Part shown: positions 11,766 to 23,800 of the stretch, one piece after another
How the letters are laid out: each line of letters opens with the position of its first letter
How positions within the stretch are numbered: position 1 is the stretch's first letter
Origin: Linnemannia hyalina
Taxonomy: Eukaryota > Mortierellomycota > Mortierellomycetes > Mortierellales > Mortierellaceae
NCBI GenBank assembly: GCA_019671135.1
Contig: JAHRHY010000015.1
Coordinates: 868,001 to 932,000 of the forward strand
DNA length: 64,000 nucleotides
Direction: 5' to 3'
The notes under the pieces: model-generated
What the model was told of the DNA's origin: nothing
What the model saw: only the letters and a program-made list of their open reading frames with translations
The model's database searches: none
Made by a program: the position numbers and the translations under genes

Positions 11766-13462
11766 CAGGTACCTGGTCTAGAGCCATTTTTTTGCTATTG
11801 TTCATTGTATAATCTATATTTTGCATTCTAGTCAAAGAGGGACCGAAGATAAGTGGGTGTGAGCAGTGGGGCTATGGAATACCATGATACTCGTTGAAAC
11901 AATTTCGGTGTGCAAAAAGGCTACTCCAAGGATAGTGTTACTCAGGGGAGAGGGTCGAAGGCCAGAGTTGTAGGACCGCTGTTAAGTCTTCTGGGGGAGG
12001 GGTTGTAGGTTGAGGGGGGTTGATAGTCGGGAATAGTGATAATAGCGTCCTAAAGAATCACACGAAACGATACACTGCAGCGCGCCAGCGAAACTCTTGT
12101 CAATACTGACTCGAGACCTCATTCTATGTCCTGAGAATATCCTACAATCAATTCCGGCTCTGAAAACTCTTCAGACGTAGACCTTCACGCGTCTCATAAT
12201 CCTACCAGAAAGCAGACAATATCCCAAAGTACATCCACATGGAAGGTGCTGTAGTCGATGGAAAAGCTCGTGGGCACCTTGACCGATCCGAAATAGCCGC
12301 GCAAAAACGTCGAGTATAACCGTAGTCATGTTTCTTGGGGGATTCTCTACGCTGCCGACCATCCAAAAAAACCGTACCGATTCAAAGCCTCTGAATACGT
12401 TCGTCGAATTTCCTTCAAATACATGTGTTCGGCCAAGGGATCCAACATTAAGGTACAGCCGTCTTTCAAGTCCATTAGAGTGGTGACGAGGGGGTTCCTG
12501 GGATATTGTGTCGAAGCCGATTTTTGACAGGGGGTGGGATGGGGGTATAGGATCCTGCGGTTTTTGACGCGAACACGAAATTTTGGTGCGATAAAAGCGA
12601 AAGCTCCTTAAAGATTGAGATTGGTAGGTGGTGGGTGAGGATATTGTTATTCGCCTTGGACGCTTTTTGAATTTGAGAATGCTCAACGATAGTTACTACA
12701 GCTGGTACATTCGCTTTTTGTTGGTGTTTGTTGAAAAACCTGTCTTTTATTGTTGCCATCTTTTGATTGTCGATATGCTTGGAGCAAGCTGCTGTAGATG
12801 TCGTTTAAGAGATGGTGTTGTGGTCCAAGGATTTTCGTCTGAAAAAAAAGAGTACGTTGATACCGTCGTTCCTGGGCTGGTAAATTGGTCGATTCTGCAA
12901 GATACTGTTGCTGTTGGATAGGTGAAAAGATGAGAAAAAATAACCGCCTATTCCTAGGTAATAAAAAGTTGGGCCAACCAGTACGAGCCAATGAATAAGC
13001 CGAGTGTGGGACGACAAACAGACGAGGTGTGTATTGGCGGTGATGATCGTGGCGGAAAGGCGGAGCTGATCAACAGAGAAGAAAGGCGTCCATGGTGTGA
13101 AAGGACTTCTTTACTCTGACGCGATTGTTCTCGTGCTCAGGCCACGGGGCAGAACTGATACTAGGAAGGTCCCGTGAATGACCATGATACAATGATCACC
13201 ATGAATGCCGTAGAGTCACACAACAACAAAAAGGGGGGACGATTGCGAGATCTCTCTCCATGCTTGGTGTGGTTTTAATTTTTACAAGGTGTTTGTGTCA
13301 TGTTGAGAGAAAAAAAGAGAAAAAGAGGCGAAATAAAAAGAAGAAAAAAATGAAACTCCTTCGTTCAGACTCATCATAGTCATAGCGCTGTCTCGCTGTC
13401 CCGCTCCCCCAGCTCTCTCTCTCTCTCTCTCTCTCACTCGTTCCTTCCTCAACGTCTCTCGA
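11766..13462. other. Intergenic stretch with a possible coding remnant
   Basis: No complete gene is recognised. On the minus strand, one frame from ~12499 down to a stop at 12347 reads as protein-like sequence of about 50 residues (including LAEHMYLKEIRRTYSEALNR). Another frame at ~12188-12330 reads similarly and ends in GL. I could not join them by a valid splice, so this may be a decayed gene or an unresolved intron-containing one. A CT/GA microsatellite lies at ~13412-13434. Confidence 0.35.
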
Positions 13463-16400
13463 TCACTTTGACGCAGTAACGCGTGGTGATCCGGCATCTT
13501 GGGGTGGACCCTTGCCCGCATCCTTTGGCTTGGGCGATGGTGCTTGAATAGGCTCCAAAACAGGCGAATTAGGCTCGCTCGAAAGATCAATCACCACCGG
13601 TGACCGGCGACCCTTGGTAGGAGGTGGAGGATGGGGGCCACCGTAGCCTCCAGAACTATGCATCGGGCCAGGAGGCGGATACAGCGATCCACCTCGTCGA
13701 AGGTCTGGGGACAAATGATGGGGCGACATGTGACCCGTGTAACTACCGGGTGGGTACGCCGGTCGGCTCACCGCGTTCAAGGGTGAAAGTGGATGAGATC
13801 TGGATCCAGCGAGGAGTGGTGAGGTCGTCGACACCCCTCTTTCCTGTGGCGAAGCACGTCCTCCTGCATGAGGCACTGTAGGCGAACGATCAATCGGATA
13901 AGGCTCCCTCGCACGAAATCCCGGAAAGTATCCCCCTGGAGGGTATGCTCTTGTGCCGTTATGATACCGAGCTCCTGCGGGGCCTTCCTGTGGGCTGGAA
14001 GGAAAGCTGGCTCGGTTGTACTCGGGGTCGTGAGCGTATGGGCTCGACTTGGATACTACTACTGCTGGGTCAACGAAAGAAGAGACGCGAGGGTTTTTAG
14101 GAGGACGTCCTCGAGGGGCTCGGACATAGGGTGGATAAACTGATGCTTCTGACTGTGGTGGCGGTGGTAACATCGGAGGGCGTTTGCGAGGTGGGACAAT
14201 ACTCCTGGGATCGTCGTAGGGGTAAGCACGAGGATCAGGGGGGTGGTAGGCCGCGGGATCGGATGGGTAACGAAGGGACTGTGTGTGATGAGGCCCATAA
14301 GCTATGGCGGGGTCGTGTTCGTATCGTGAACGGTAAGAGTCGTCGTGATGGCGGGAGCGCGGGTGCATTAATTGCTGTCGAGCGTCCTGGAGAGGATCTG
14401 CCAGACGACCATTCCTCTCCTTAGGACTGGCGTCGTAGTGGCGAGATGATCCAAAGGGCCTTGAGCTCTCTCGGCCACCAACGGACAGTGGAGGGGGCGG
14501 GCGTAGTTGGCGAGGATCCGTCAACTTATCGGGAATGCCTAGACGACTGGCATCCCAAGGTCGACCGTAGCGATCAGTGAGTGGGTATCGCGATGAATAA
14601 GGGGAGCTGGGGTCGTCCTTGGGAGGCGCTTGCTCAGGTCCATCCGGTCCAAATCCTGGAATAAAACGTGGCTGATGATCCTTTGTCGGTCTGGTCGGTG
14701 GCGCATCCGGGATGGATCGGTAGCGTCTGCCCTGTGCTTGCGCAGGAGAATCAGCACGAGAATTGTACCCTTTCCCGTGTCTTGACCGAGCCAATTGCTG
14801 ATCAAACATATCATCCGCTTCCTGATCGATATCCATGTCGTGAGTTGGGCTCCCAGAGGTCATCCTGATATCTGCAGATTGACCAGCATGCTTCTTGTAA
14901 GCAGTTTTGTTCTGCATCTCCCGGTCCATCACGCGTCGCCGCTTGCGTCTCTCCTCGTTCATCTGGTCGATCATATGCTGTTGCTGACTGACAACCTGTC
15001 CCATGGGTGAAAATGTGTCTCTTGAGGCTGCGGGGCGAGAAAGAGTCTCATCTGGAAACAGGAAGGCGAGGTCAGCTGCTACCTCCTTGCGACTCAGTCC
15101 CTGGGGTGCAGTCAGGCGGGACACTCTGGATTGTTTCGATGGGATGCAAATCTCGCAATCACTGCATTCCGATCCTGAGCTGGAGTATGAGTCGTAGCTG
15201 GAACAGCTTTCTCCACAAGAATCGTTCGCAGGGTTTGCATGGTTCGCTATAACAGTGTTCCTGTAGAAGAGCGCTTCCGCAAGAGCCTTTGTTTTGATAT
15301 TCGCCTTTTCCGCCACCCTGTTGCTTTCTTCCTTCTCCTGCTTGATCCTATCCATACGGCTCTGAACCAAGTCGATCATGACCCGCCTGGTGTCGATCAA
15401 GCCAGCCTGCAGGTGTTAGCATCAAGGGAGCAACAACATAGAGAAAAAAGCGGTAATCACCAAATGTTAATATGGTTTGGTGGAGAATAAATAGTCGTCA
15501 TCCTTGCAAGGTTGGGTCCCGACGAGTTCACCCGAAAAGTGTGGGAGGAGAGCAGACCATACCTTGTACTGGTCAAAGGCAGCCTTGCGGACAGCCTGAT
15601 AGTTTTGTTCCCACATCCGTTCTGCATACCCTTTTTGAGCCCGGGCAATGTCGATCCTGGCGTTTCGTCGGTCCTCGATAGCCCTCAGTTCTGCCAGTAA
15701 GCCAGGGTGTGTTCCTGCGCGAATTTGTGTTTCTTCCACATCCAGAGCCGCCGTCATTTGAATCCTCATGCTACACGTGGTGAAAAGTATTGTGAGAATG
15801 AAAACGGAAAAAGGGTGAGGATCGCTAGTCATTGAACATGTTGCAAAAGTATCTGAAAGTAAGGACGAAACACTGTTTTAGTACTAACCTGTTTTTGGCC
15901 ACCTTGTACTCCGCCGATACTTCATAGAGATTCCTTTTGGCGGCACGGTGGTCTCGCTTCAAGTCCCTTGTGAGTTCGTCGTCCTCTGAGTTGCTTTCAT
16001 CAGGTGTTGACATGGTACCAGTCAAGTTGAGGTTCAAGTCCTCGATTTCTAAAATTCCGTAAGGCACGGCCATAAACCACATATATAGTCAGAAGACAAA
16101 AAGCGATACAGCTGTCATATTCACAAACAACGCATCCAGATAAGCGGCAGCATGCTTTTCCCTCCCTACCTCCAAATGTGTGCCGGATAAGCTCATAATC
16201 CTGTGCATCGACCATATCCGGGTGAAGACTTTCAGAGTCCTGAATACCCTGACGAAAGAGTCGAGTCAACGCAACGGCGGCGCTGGTGTTGGCTTTGAGC
16301 TGCTGCTGTTCCTCTGTAAAATCACTCAAAAGATGATCCATATCAAGTCCGTCGGCATCGGCTGTCAAATGAGCGACTACATTTGGAATCCGCTTGCTTG

Positions 16401-17217
16401 AACGTAGTCTCCGTTTTGTCGGTACCCGCTCAGTCCTCGATCGCTTTTCCTTGGATGCCCCTGTCCCGCGCCGGTCATCATCCGAGTCTGCATCTGCATC
16501 ATCACCGTCCGAGGCACTGGAGCCATCATCGCCGTCCCGCTCCTCGCTCACATGACTCGACTCTGTGCGACCTTGTTTACGTGTGGGCGACTCGCTCCTG
16601 CTTCCGCTCATGGTCCTGCTGTGGCCATCACTGTTCCTGCTTCTGCTTCTGCTGTCGCTGTCACCTCTACTTTTACTCATACCCCTGTCTTGACTGCTAT
16701 CCCTGCTTTGGCTCATGACTCTACCCCTACCCCTAGACGACGATTCATCCAGTTCCACTGCGACTAGAGTAGTCTCTTTCCTGTCAGGACGCTCCTCCTG
16801 CGTGTGGCTAGTCGACCCTGACTCTGGCTGGTCAACCTCCATGTCAACATCCATGCTTTCGTTGATAGCTTCCGTTGATTCGGAGGGCGACTGAGGTTCA
16901 TCGACGTCTGAAGGGGACTCTACTTCTTCGGTCTCATCTCGAAGTTTAGGGGGTCGTCCTCGGGATCGTTTGGGCCTATCTTGTTCATCCTGAGCCTGAG
17001 CAGATGTGCTGCCGACCTTGCGAGGGCGACCGGGCCGTCCTGGTACGTGCGGTGTGGGTATTGTATTTGAAGTTGGGACGGTTGCGTCGCGTGGTTTGGC
17101 AGTTCCTGATCCTGACGTGGCTTGGTTCGAGGTGGATGCCGATGTTGATTGTGAACTGTTAGTGGCGCCGAAGCGTGTCCGGGTGCTGCCGCGACGGAGA
17201 AGCGGAACGATCGCCAT
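13463..17217 (-). CDS. Sds3-like chromatin protein with AT-hooks
   Basis: Likely a subunit of a Sin3/Rpd3-type histone deacetylase complex, acting in the nucleus. Minus-strand exons: 16170-17217, 15889-16048, 15563-15770, 13463-15406; 1,119 residues. Residues ~60-91 carry two AT-hook-type motifs (GRPGRPRK and RGRPPK), which suggests binding to AT-rich minor groove. A long Ser/Arg/Asp-rich linker follows. Residues ~360-530 match the Sds3/BRMS1 coiled-coil family: an acidic DELTRDL start, the hallmark GTHPGLLAELRAIEDRRNAR, and a long Lys/Glu helix. The last ~600 residues are Pro/Arg/Tyr/Ser-rich and disordered, with a DSCGESCSSYDSYSSSG patch near 530. Yeast Sds3 is only ~330 residues, so this is an expanded relative. 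The AT-hooks could let one subunit do targeting normally shared among partners (inference). Confidence 0.82.
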
Positions 17218-17619
17218 GTTGTAATGTTATTGTTGTTGTCGTCTATGTATGCGTGCGTGTTGTGTTTTTTGTCGTGGTTGAATATGATGGGTTTACTCTA
17301 CAAAGTCTACATCCCAAAAAATAATCGAAGTTGGTCAATGTATTAGATTCAAACAGCCGATCGAAGGGTGGTGGGTGTGTGTGTTTATTATTACCGTTGA
17401 GGGGAGTCTTCGGAGTGGATGGGTTGCGTAGGTCATCCGGAGGTAAGAGGAGAAGGAGGGGAGTGAAGGAGGGGGGGAGGACTGAAGCAGGAGTCTAGCG
17501 TGGAGAGCTTGATTCCGTTGGCAGGAGGCAAGAAGAAGAAAAAAAGGCGCGCGAGCCGATCGATCTTTTTTGTTGTTGTTGTGAAAACAATGGATGGGGA
17601 GTGGTGGCGCAAAGGTGAG

Positions 17620-17640
17620 GATGATGATGATGATGATGAT
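17620..17640 (+). repeat. (GAT)7 microsatellite
   Basis: Seven perfect GAT units in a purine-rich segment upstream of the Sds3-like gene. Confidence 0.9.
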
Positions 17641-18933
17641 GTGTATGAGGGATATTATAAGTGGGAGAGAGTGGCGAAGTATGAAAGTGGTGGGAAAGGG
17701 GAAGAGGGATGACGATGCAATGGTGGAAAGGGAGGGAAGGGAGGGTGGGGTGAAGGACAAGGAAGAGCAAAGGGAAGAGAAGGAAGAAAAGGAAGAGAGC
17801 GGCAACAGAGCAGTGAGGGGAGGAAATCAACGCAAAAGGGGCTCTGAAAGGGATACAGGCTGGTTGGTTAATAGGCGGTAGGCAGACACGTCCATCCAAA
17901 CCCATCCACTTTACAGCCTCAAGAGGCTAGAACTTCCTCATCGATATCTTCTACCCACAATCCACAATCCGCAATCCACACATACCCACCACAGTTCAAG
18001 ACTTGGTCACTCTACCAACTCTGCTTCACTCCTACTCTCTCTTTACTCATGCGACTTTAATCGACACCATCTAGACATCACTCTTACTCGACACACCCTT
18101 TTTGCGGCTCTTGGATTCGTCCATGCACCAGATGGCCCACTCCCCACAAAGACTCTGCCTTATGTGCAGAAATGAAGTCCTTCTCAATTCACCCCTTTTT
18201 CGCCTCCTTGCTTCTTTCCCTGCCCTGCCCTTGTGACCTTCTCGCAAAGCGCGTCGATCAATTTCTTTTTGTCTGCAAAAGGCTGCATGCACTTTGCTTT
18301 GAAGCCGTAAACGTCCTCCTTGCTTGACAAAGGTTGAAGGTAATCACCCGAAATGCCAATCAACGTTTAAAACACTTACTCGCCTTGCAGTGGCATTGAC
18401 AGAGCATGTCCAGTTTTTTTGTTCCACAAGTGCTCATACCCGACCTCTTTGATGGACATGAAAGGAGCACCATGGGCCCTGACTCTGAAGCTCATATTTG
18501 ACCGTTTCGTTAGGTTATTTTGGGAGGGACATTAAGATTGCTCACTACAAATGAAAGTCAACAAGCGTGGGAGGAGGGGCGGAAAAGGAGAATGAAAGGA
18601 CAATGGGAAGGTGAGGGAAAGATATGACCATGCCAACCATGTCAATCATTTTTTTATGTGATATGAGAGCCAATAACCCTTGCATTGAGTTTTCATTCAA
18701 TTATGTTCTCTTTTTTTTTTTCGGCGACGCAGTGCGGTTGACGCATCCTCGCGCTGAGAGTGATGATGATCTTTAAGCGGCTAGAGGAGAGGCGGCAAGG
18801 CATCTTTTGCCATCCTTGGTGTTTGTAAGGCTAATGGCTGACATACTCTGTTGAAGTTCAAGCGCTATTCATTTATCCAGCTGGGATAGAAAACGAGAAG
18901 AAACAGGAAGGGCTGAAAGTGGCAGCTGCAGCA

Positions 18934-18967
18934 TACGATATTATCGGCTACAGCCGATAATATCGTA
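18934..18967. repeat. Perfect 34-bp palindrome (16-bp arms)
   Basis: The left arm TACGATATTATCGGCT (18934-18949) is the exact reverse complement of the right arm (18952-18967), with only AC between. It lies in a non-coding stretch, 1.7 kb upstream of the Sds3-like ATG and 1.9 kb upstream of the Spt23-like ATG. It could form a cruciform or bind a dimeric factor; no flanking terminal repeats of a transposon were recognised. Confidence 0.9.
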
Positions 18968-20427
18968 TCGCGGACTTTTTATTATTGTTATTTTTTGCTT
19001 TTGAACGATGCATCGCTTCGGCACCATGTGCCGGTGCGGTACATATAAGTTGTGTCATTCGATGCCAATGTCCAGTCATGTCCGTTGTGAGTCCAGGCAC
19101 ACGCCTGATTGACGTTAATGCAGGCGAGTGACCGCTGGTGGCACAAGAAGAACGACCAGAAGGCGAGTGGAAAAGCAATAACAGAAAAATGAATTATGAG
19201 AAGGTACGGTTGCATTAGAGTAAGGAAGGTGGGAGTGGATTGCTAATCGACCGGTTCTGCACTTTATTATTATTTTTTCTCGAACCTTGAACCTTACAGG
19301 ACTGAGACAGCCACTCTTGGTAGTGCGCTGCAACAACCCGAATGAACAGGGGCCGCTGCGGCACAATGACGATAGACAAGAGAGGGGGAAAGGAGGAGCG
19401 AAGGGGAGCTACTAAAATAGCGAGTAGGGGGAGAGGAAATTGCGTTGTGCCCGTGTGTTTGGTTTGTGAACGAAGTGGTCACCCAATCGATCTGGTTCTT
19501 GAAAAACGAACCCGGGGGTTTGTCCCTTTTCCGATCGATGGAGAGCGAAGGACAATGTCTAGTCATAACTCACATCTCCGGCCAGTTCCTTCCAAAACTC
19601 TCTTCTGTCAACAAACTCATACTCCTTTTGAGCATTTCTCTTTTCCTCTTCTTCTTCAACGTGGCTGAACAAACACGACACGCACAAATGAGAAAGCGAG
19701 GCGCCGTTGCGTCAAATATTATTTCTCTTTTTTTTCCCTTCAACAAAAGTTACGGCCACAGCCCTGATTGTCACTTGTATTTGGAGGTATACCTGGGTTC
19801 CATTGGTTAATACCTTGGCGTGCTCATGGTGGATGGGTTGATTGCTGTAAAGATTAGCAACAAGTCTAGCTTTGTTATGTAGCCTTCATCGCTCCTATTG
19901 CCCCTCCAGCCTCAGCCCCCCTCTCTCTTTTTATTTTTTTTATTTGTTTGTTTGGTTGCGTGGTGGATGACTTTAGGTGATGGCATGGGGTATCAATGCA
20001 TGACGAAGATATCGATGGCGTTTATGGATGAATGTGAGTGTATTGAGTGATGAATGAATGTGCCGTGGACAAGAGTCTATTTTCTCTTGACTTTTTTTAT
20101 TTTCCCCTTCCCTTCCCTTTCTTCCTTCTTCCGCCCTTCCCTTCCCCTTCTCCTCCCAAAAAGAAAACTCCTTTGACGCCACCCACTTTTGTGTTCTCGC
20201 TGCTCGATTGATAATTGATAATTGATTCTTCTTTCCCACCTGTCTTTTAATTTTCTCTTTACCCTTTTCGACTTTTGTCCCTTCTCTTCCCTTTATCCCT
20301 TCCTTTTTCTCTTCATACTCTGTCCTATCCTCCTATCCTCTATCAAACGCAATCAATCAGACTCTCACACTGCCCACACTGCCACACGCCTTCCATACTT
20401 TTCTTCTTCCTGATCATCTCTCATTGT

Positions 20428-20505
20428 TCTCTCTCTCTCTCTCTCTCTCCCTCTCTCTCTCCCTCTCTCTCTCCCTCTCTCTCTCTCCCTCTCTTTCTCT
20501 TTCTC
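20428..20505 (+). repeat. CT-rich microsatellite
   Basis: Long (CT)n/(CTCTCC)n tract in the pyrimidine-rich leader upstream of the Spt23-like gene. Confidence 0.85.
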
Positions 20506-20871
20506 TCATCTCCACTTTCTCTTCTCTTTATTGCTCATTCCCTTGCAGTAAACTACATACTTACTTCTGCGCATTCATACAAACAGCCAACCATTCATTC
20601 CTTGGCACACCTTTTTTGTACCTCTTCTCCTCTTTACTTTTCATTGCTCAACTCGACCTTCTCCTCCTCTTCTTCTTCCTCTCCTCTCTTTCTCTCTCCC
20701 TCTCTCTCCGAAAAAAGTGACTTGACCAACAACCAGAACTCACACTCACGCACTTACACGCTCGCACACTCTCGGCTCGTGTCCTCCCACCCTCATTCTC
20801 CCCCTCCCTCCTCGCTCAGCCTCATTAAAATATAAAAATACAGGACTGAACAACGCCAACGATCGACTCCA

Positions 20872-23800
20872 ATGGCCTCCGACACCCAACTGCACGGTCA
20901 GGAGGACGACCTCACCACCACCATTGCTGCCCCCACCACTATTCCTACTACCAATAATAACAACAGCAGCAGCAACAACGATGGCGACAACAACAACAGT
21001 AACAGCAACCATGCCCGCCATCCACCAAACACTCATCTCAAGGCCGCCCCTCTCCATCAACACAACAGCACTGCCTCCAATACCGTATGTAATATTTTAT
21101 TTTTTTTAGTTTTTCTTTGGTCGTTTGGACAAACCGAAAGACAAAGAAGACAGAGGAGGGTCAGAGAAGGTGGACTTGTGAGAGGGTGGGGACGAGAGAG
21201 TATTACTATGTTCCTATGGAGCGAGTCTCATCGAAGGAAAAGAAGCAAAAGAAAATTGCAAGGAGCGATTCACCATCGCCTTCAGTCTTGACCCAAGGAA
21301 AAGGGAACAGGGCTGCAGTTATAAATAGGTGGGGATAACAACATAAGAATGAGGTCGATTGATGAGGCCTTGGGATGCTCATGAAATGGGTATCCGACCA
21401 CCACCATGGCCAGCCAGCCAGGTCGGGCATAAGCAGCAACATAATGGTGCTAGTACTTGTAGGACATACACAAGTGTAAACGAGCGAGCAAAGTGGGTGA
21501 GGTGACAATAGCACATTAGCAGGCAAGGCACAGCGCCCTAAAAAAACAGCCATGGCTCTCCACCTTCCCTGAGGGGTGCCTTCTTTTCCTCTCATCTCCA
21601 TCCACTCCAATTTACATATCATATATCCCTCGGCTCTACCTACTGCCTATTTCTCCTCCTGCTGCTGCCTTCCTCTTGCTTCATCCATCCTCGGTGCCCA
21701 GTTTCTCCTTTGCCCACGGTCACTTTCCCTTCTCTTTCTTTTGGTCTTTGGTCTTTTTTACGTCAGCAGCAGCAGCAGTGATCACCTGTGATCCTGATGC
21801 CATCACTCATCCCTCCTCCATTCCTCATACCCCCACTCCACTCCCTCTCCCTCCCCTCTCCTCCTCCCCCTTCTTTGACCATCTCATACGACCCTTCCAG
21901 GGAATAGCCCTTTTGCCATTCACAACTTACCCTTGTACCTTGAACTCTGTTCCCCTCCCACTCGACTTTCGACGTGTGTTTTTTTTACTTTGAGCTGCAA
22001 AAAAAGTCTTTTATGTCGATTTGCTCCTACGGGCCGACTCCAATCGAAGGTTGCACGCGCCTCAGTTGCTAACAGCAGACTTTTTACTCCTCCCCAATGG
22101 ACTTTCCCCTGTCACCCCACCTACTTTGTGTCTCCCCAATAGCCCGACGCGCCCAGCCACGAGTTCATCCTTAGCCACAGCGAGTCGCAGGGCATGCTGG
22201 TGACAAGTCCATTGATGAGCGAAGCAACCCTTCCAGGAGAGCACCAGCAGCCTCCCTCAGCCTCTTCCGCTCCTATCCCTGCCTCGGCCTCAACTTCAGC
22301 CCCAGTATCAGTCTCATCCTCCACGACAGCACACAACAACCCTGGAACACTCGACACAACAGACAATACTCACGACCGGCGGCCTAGTGGTGGAAGCCAC
22401 AGCAACGGATACCTGAGCAGGACAAACAGCGGCACCAACTATATCCGGAGGTAAATAACTCTCTCCCGTCCTCTCTCTCTCTCATAACCATGGTTTCTGC
22501 CTTCTTTATTGCACTAAACCAAAAGGCATATGGCGTCGCTTCTTGGTCCCCTTTTTTTCTATTGAGTTTTGGGTCGCTGGGAGTACTGGAGTCATGGGCT
22601 ATTTTGCGTTTTGTTTGTTTGTGTTTGCATGTTTGTGTATTGCGTTTGTTGACGGGAGAGTGTGCGCAAACCCTTCAGCCCTCCTTCGCCACCGGACCAT
22701 CCCTGTTCTCTCGTTTCTCTCTCGGTTTTTGCTGTCATGCATGAGGTCTCCGATAGTGCAATCAACAAACAACAACACCATCATTTCAACACACAGGAAA
22801 GCCAAGAGATGGAATCAAGACACCACTCTTTATTGCTAGCACCAAATAGAAAAAATATACCTGGGAAGGGGAAGATTTCACTCTTCCCCGCGCCACGCCA
22901 TTGTTGCGCTGTGGCGCTGTGGCGCTGTGGCGTTGTGGCGAGTGCCTATGAACATGTACTAAATCTCCCTCCCATCCTTTTTATTTCTTGTACGACTCCT
23001 CTCGATACAGGAGCCCTCAGATGTCTTCGAGCGCCGTTCACTCTTCGTCGGGACAGTATCAGCTGTCGGTCGCCACTTTTCACAAGCGTAACCAAGATAC
23101 AAACTCCTTCCGGACAGGGCAACAGTTCCTCATCAAGTTAGATCTCAAGTCCGCAGAGCCGTTTAAGAGCCCAATGTCATTGATCCTGCCCCGGAGGATG
23201 ATCCAGGGTCAACAAAAAACCCGACAGTCCGATCCTCCTACTGGAACCGCTACCGATGGCGCAGCCGCAGCATCAGCAGGCCTTGTGTCACCACTCATGT
23301 CGTCGCCCATCATTCAGGAACCTGCAGGGACAGCACCATCTCAGGACGGCCCAGGAGAACTCACAGGCCACCCAGAAACCCACTTTTATCTCGAAGTCAC
23401 TGTCCACTTGACCAGTTCTGAGGCTATTGTCCAAGCCTGCCCAGAGTGCTGTCACAAGGTGGAGGGCAAGGTGCGTAAACCATCCAACGGACCAGGAGCC
23501 CCCGCCAAGACACATGGAGCCAGCGAACAGGTTGACCCCGGTCAGATTCTACAGTTCTGCGTCTTTGAACACGTCGTCGACTTTACCAGTGGGACATCAA
23601 CTGTCATGGCCAAGGTCCTTTGCTCATCTACACATCACGACAAACGAGGCAACAATGACCGGTACTTGTAAGTACATCGTCACAGCTATCGCTGAATGAA
23701 TCGTATCTCATATGTCTCACACTAATCGTTTCTGTCTTTTGCTATGGTGATTGCCCTGAAATAGCTTCAAGTTCAGTCTGATGCAATATCTCAATGGACA

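Larger units (their letters stand above)
17218..20871. other. Gene-free divergent intergenic region
   Basis: A 3.65-kb gap between two divergent regulatory genes. It is purine-rich on the plus strand at ~17440-17870 (pyrimidine-rich toward the leftward gene) and pyrimidine-rich at ~20090-20870 before the rightward gene. It holds a (GAT)7 run at 17620-17640, a 34-bp palindrome at 18934-18967 and a CT microsatellite at 20428-20505. No convincing coding frame or structural RNA was seen. Confidence 0.6.
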
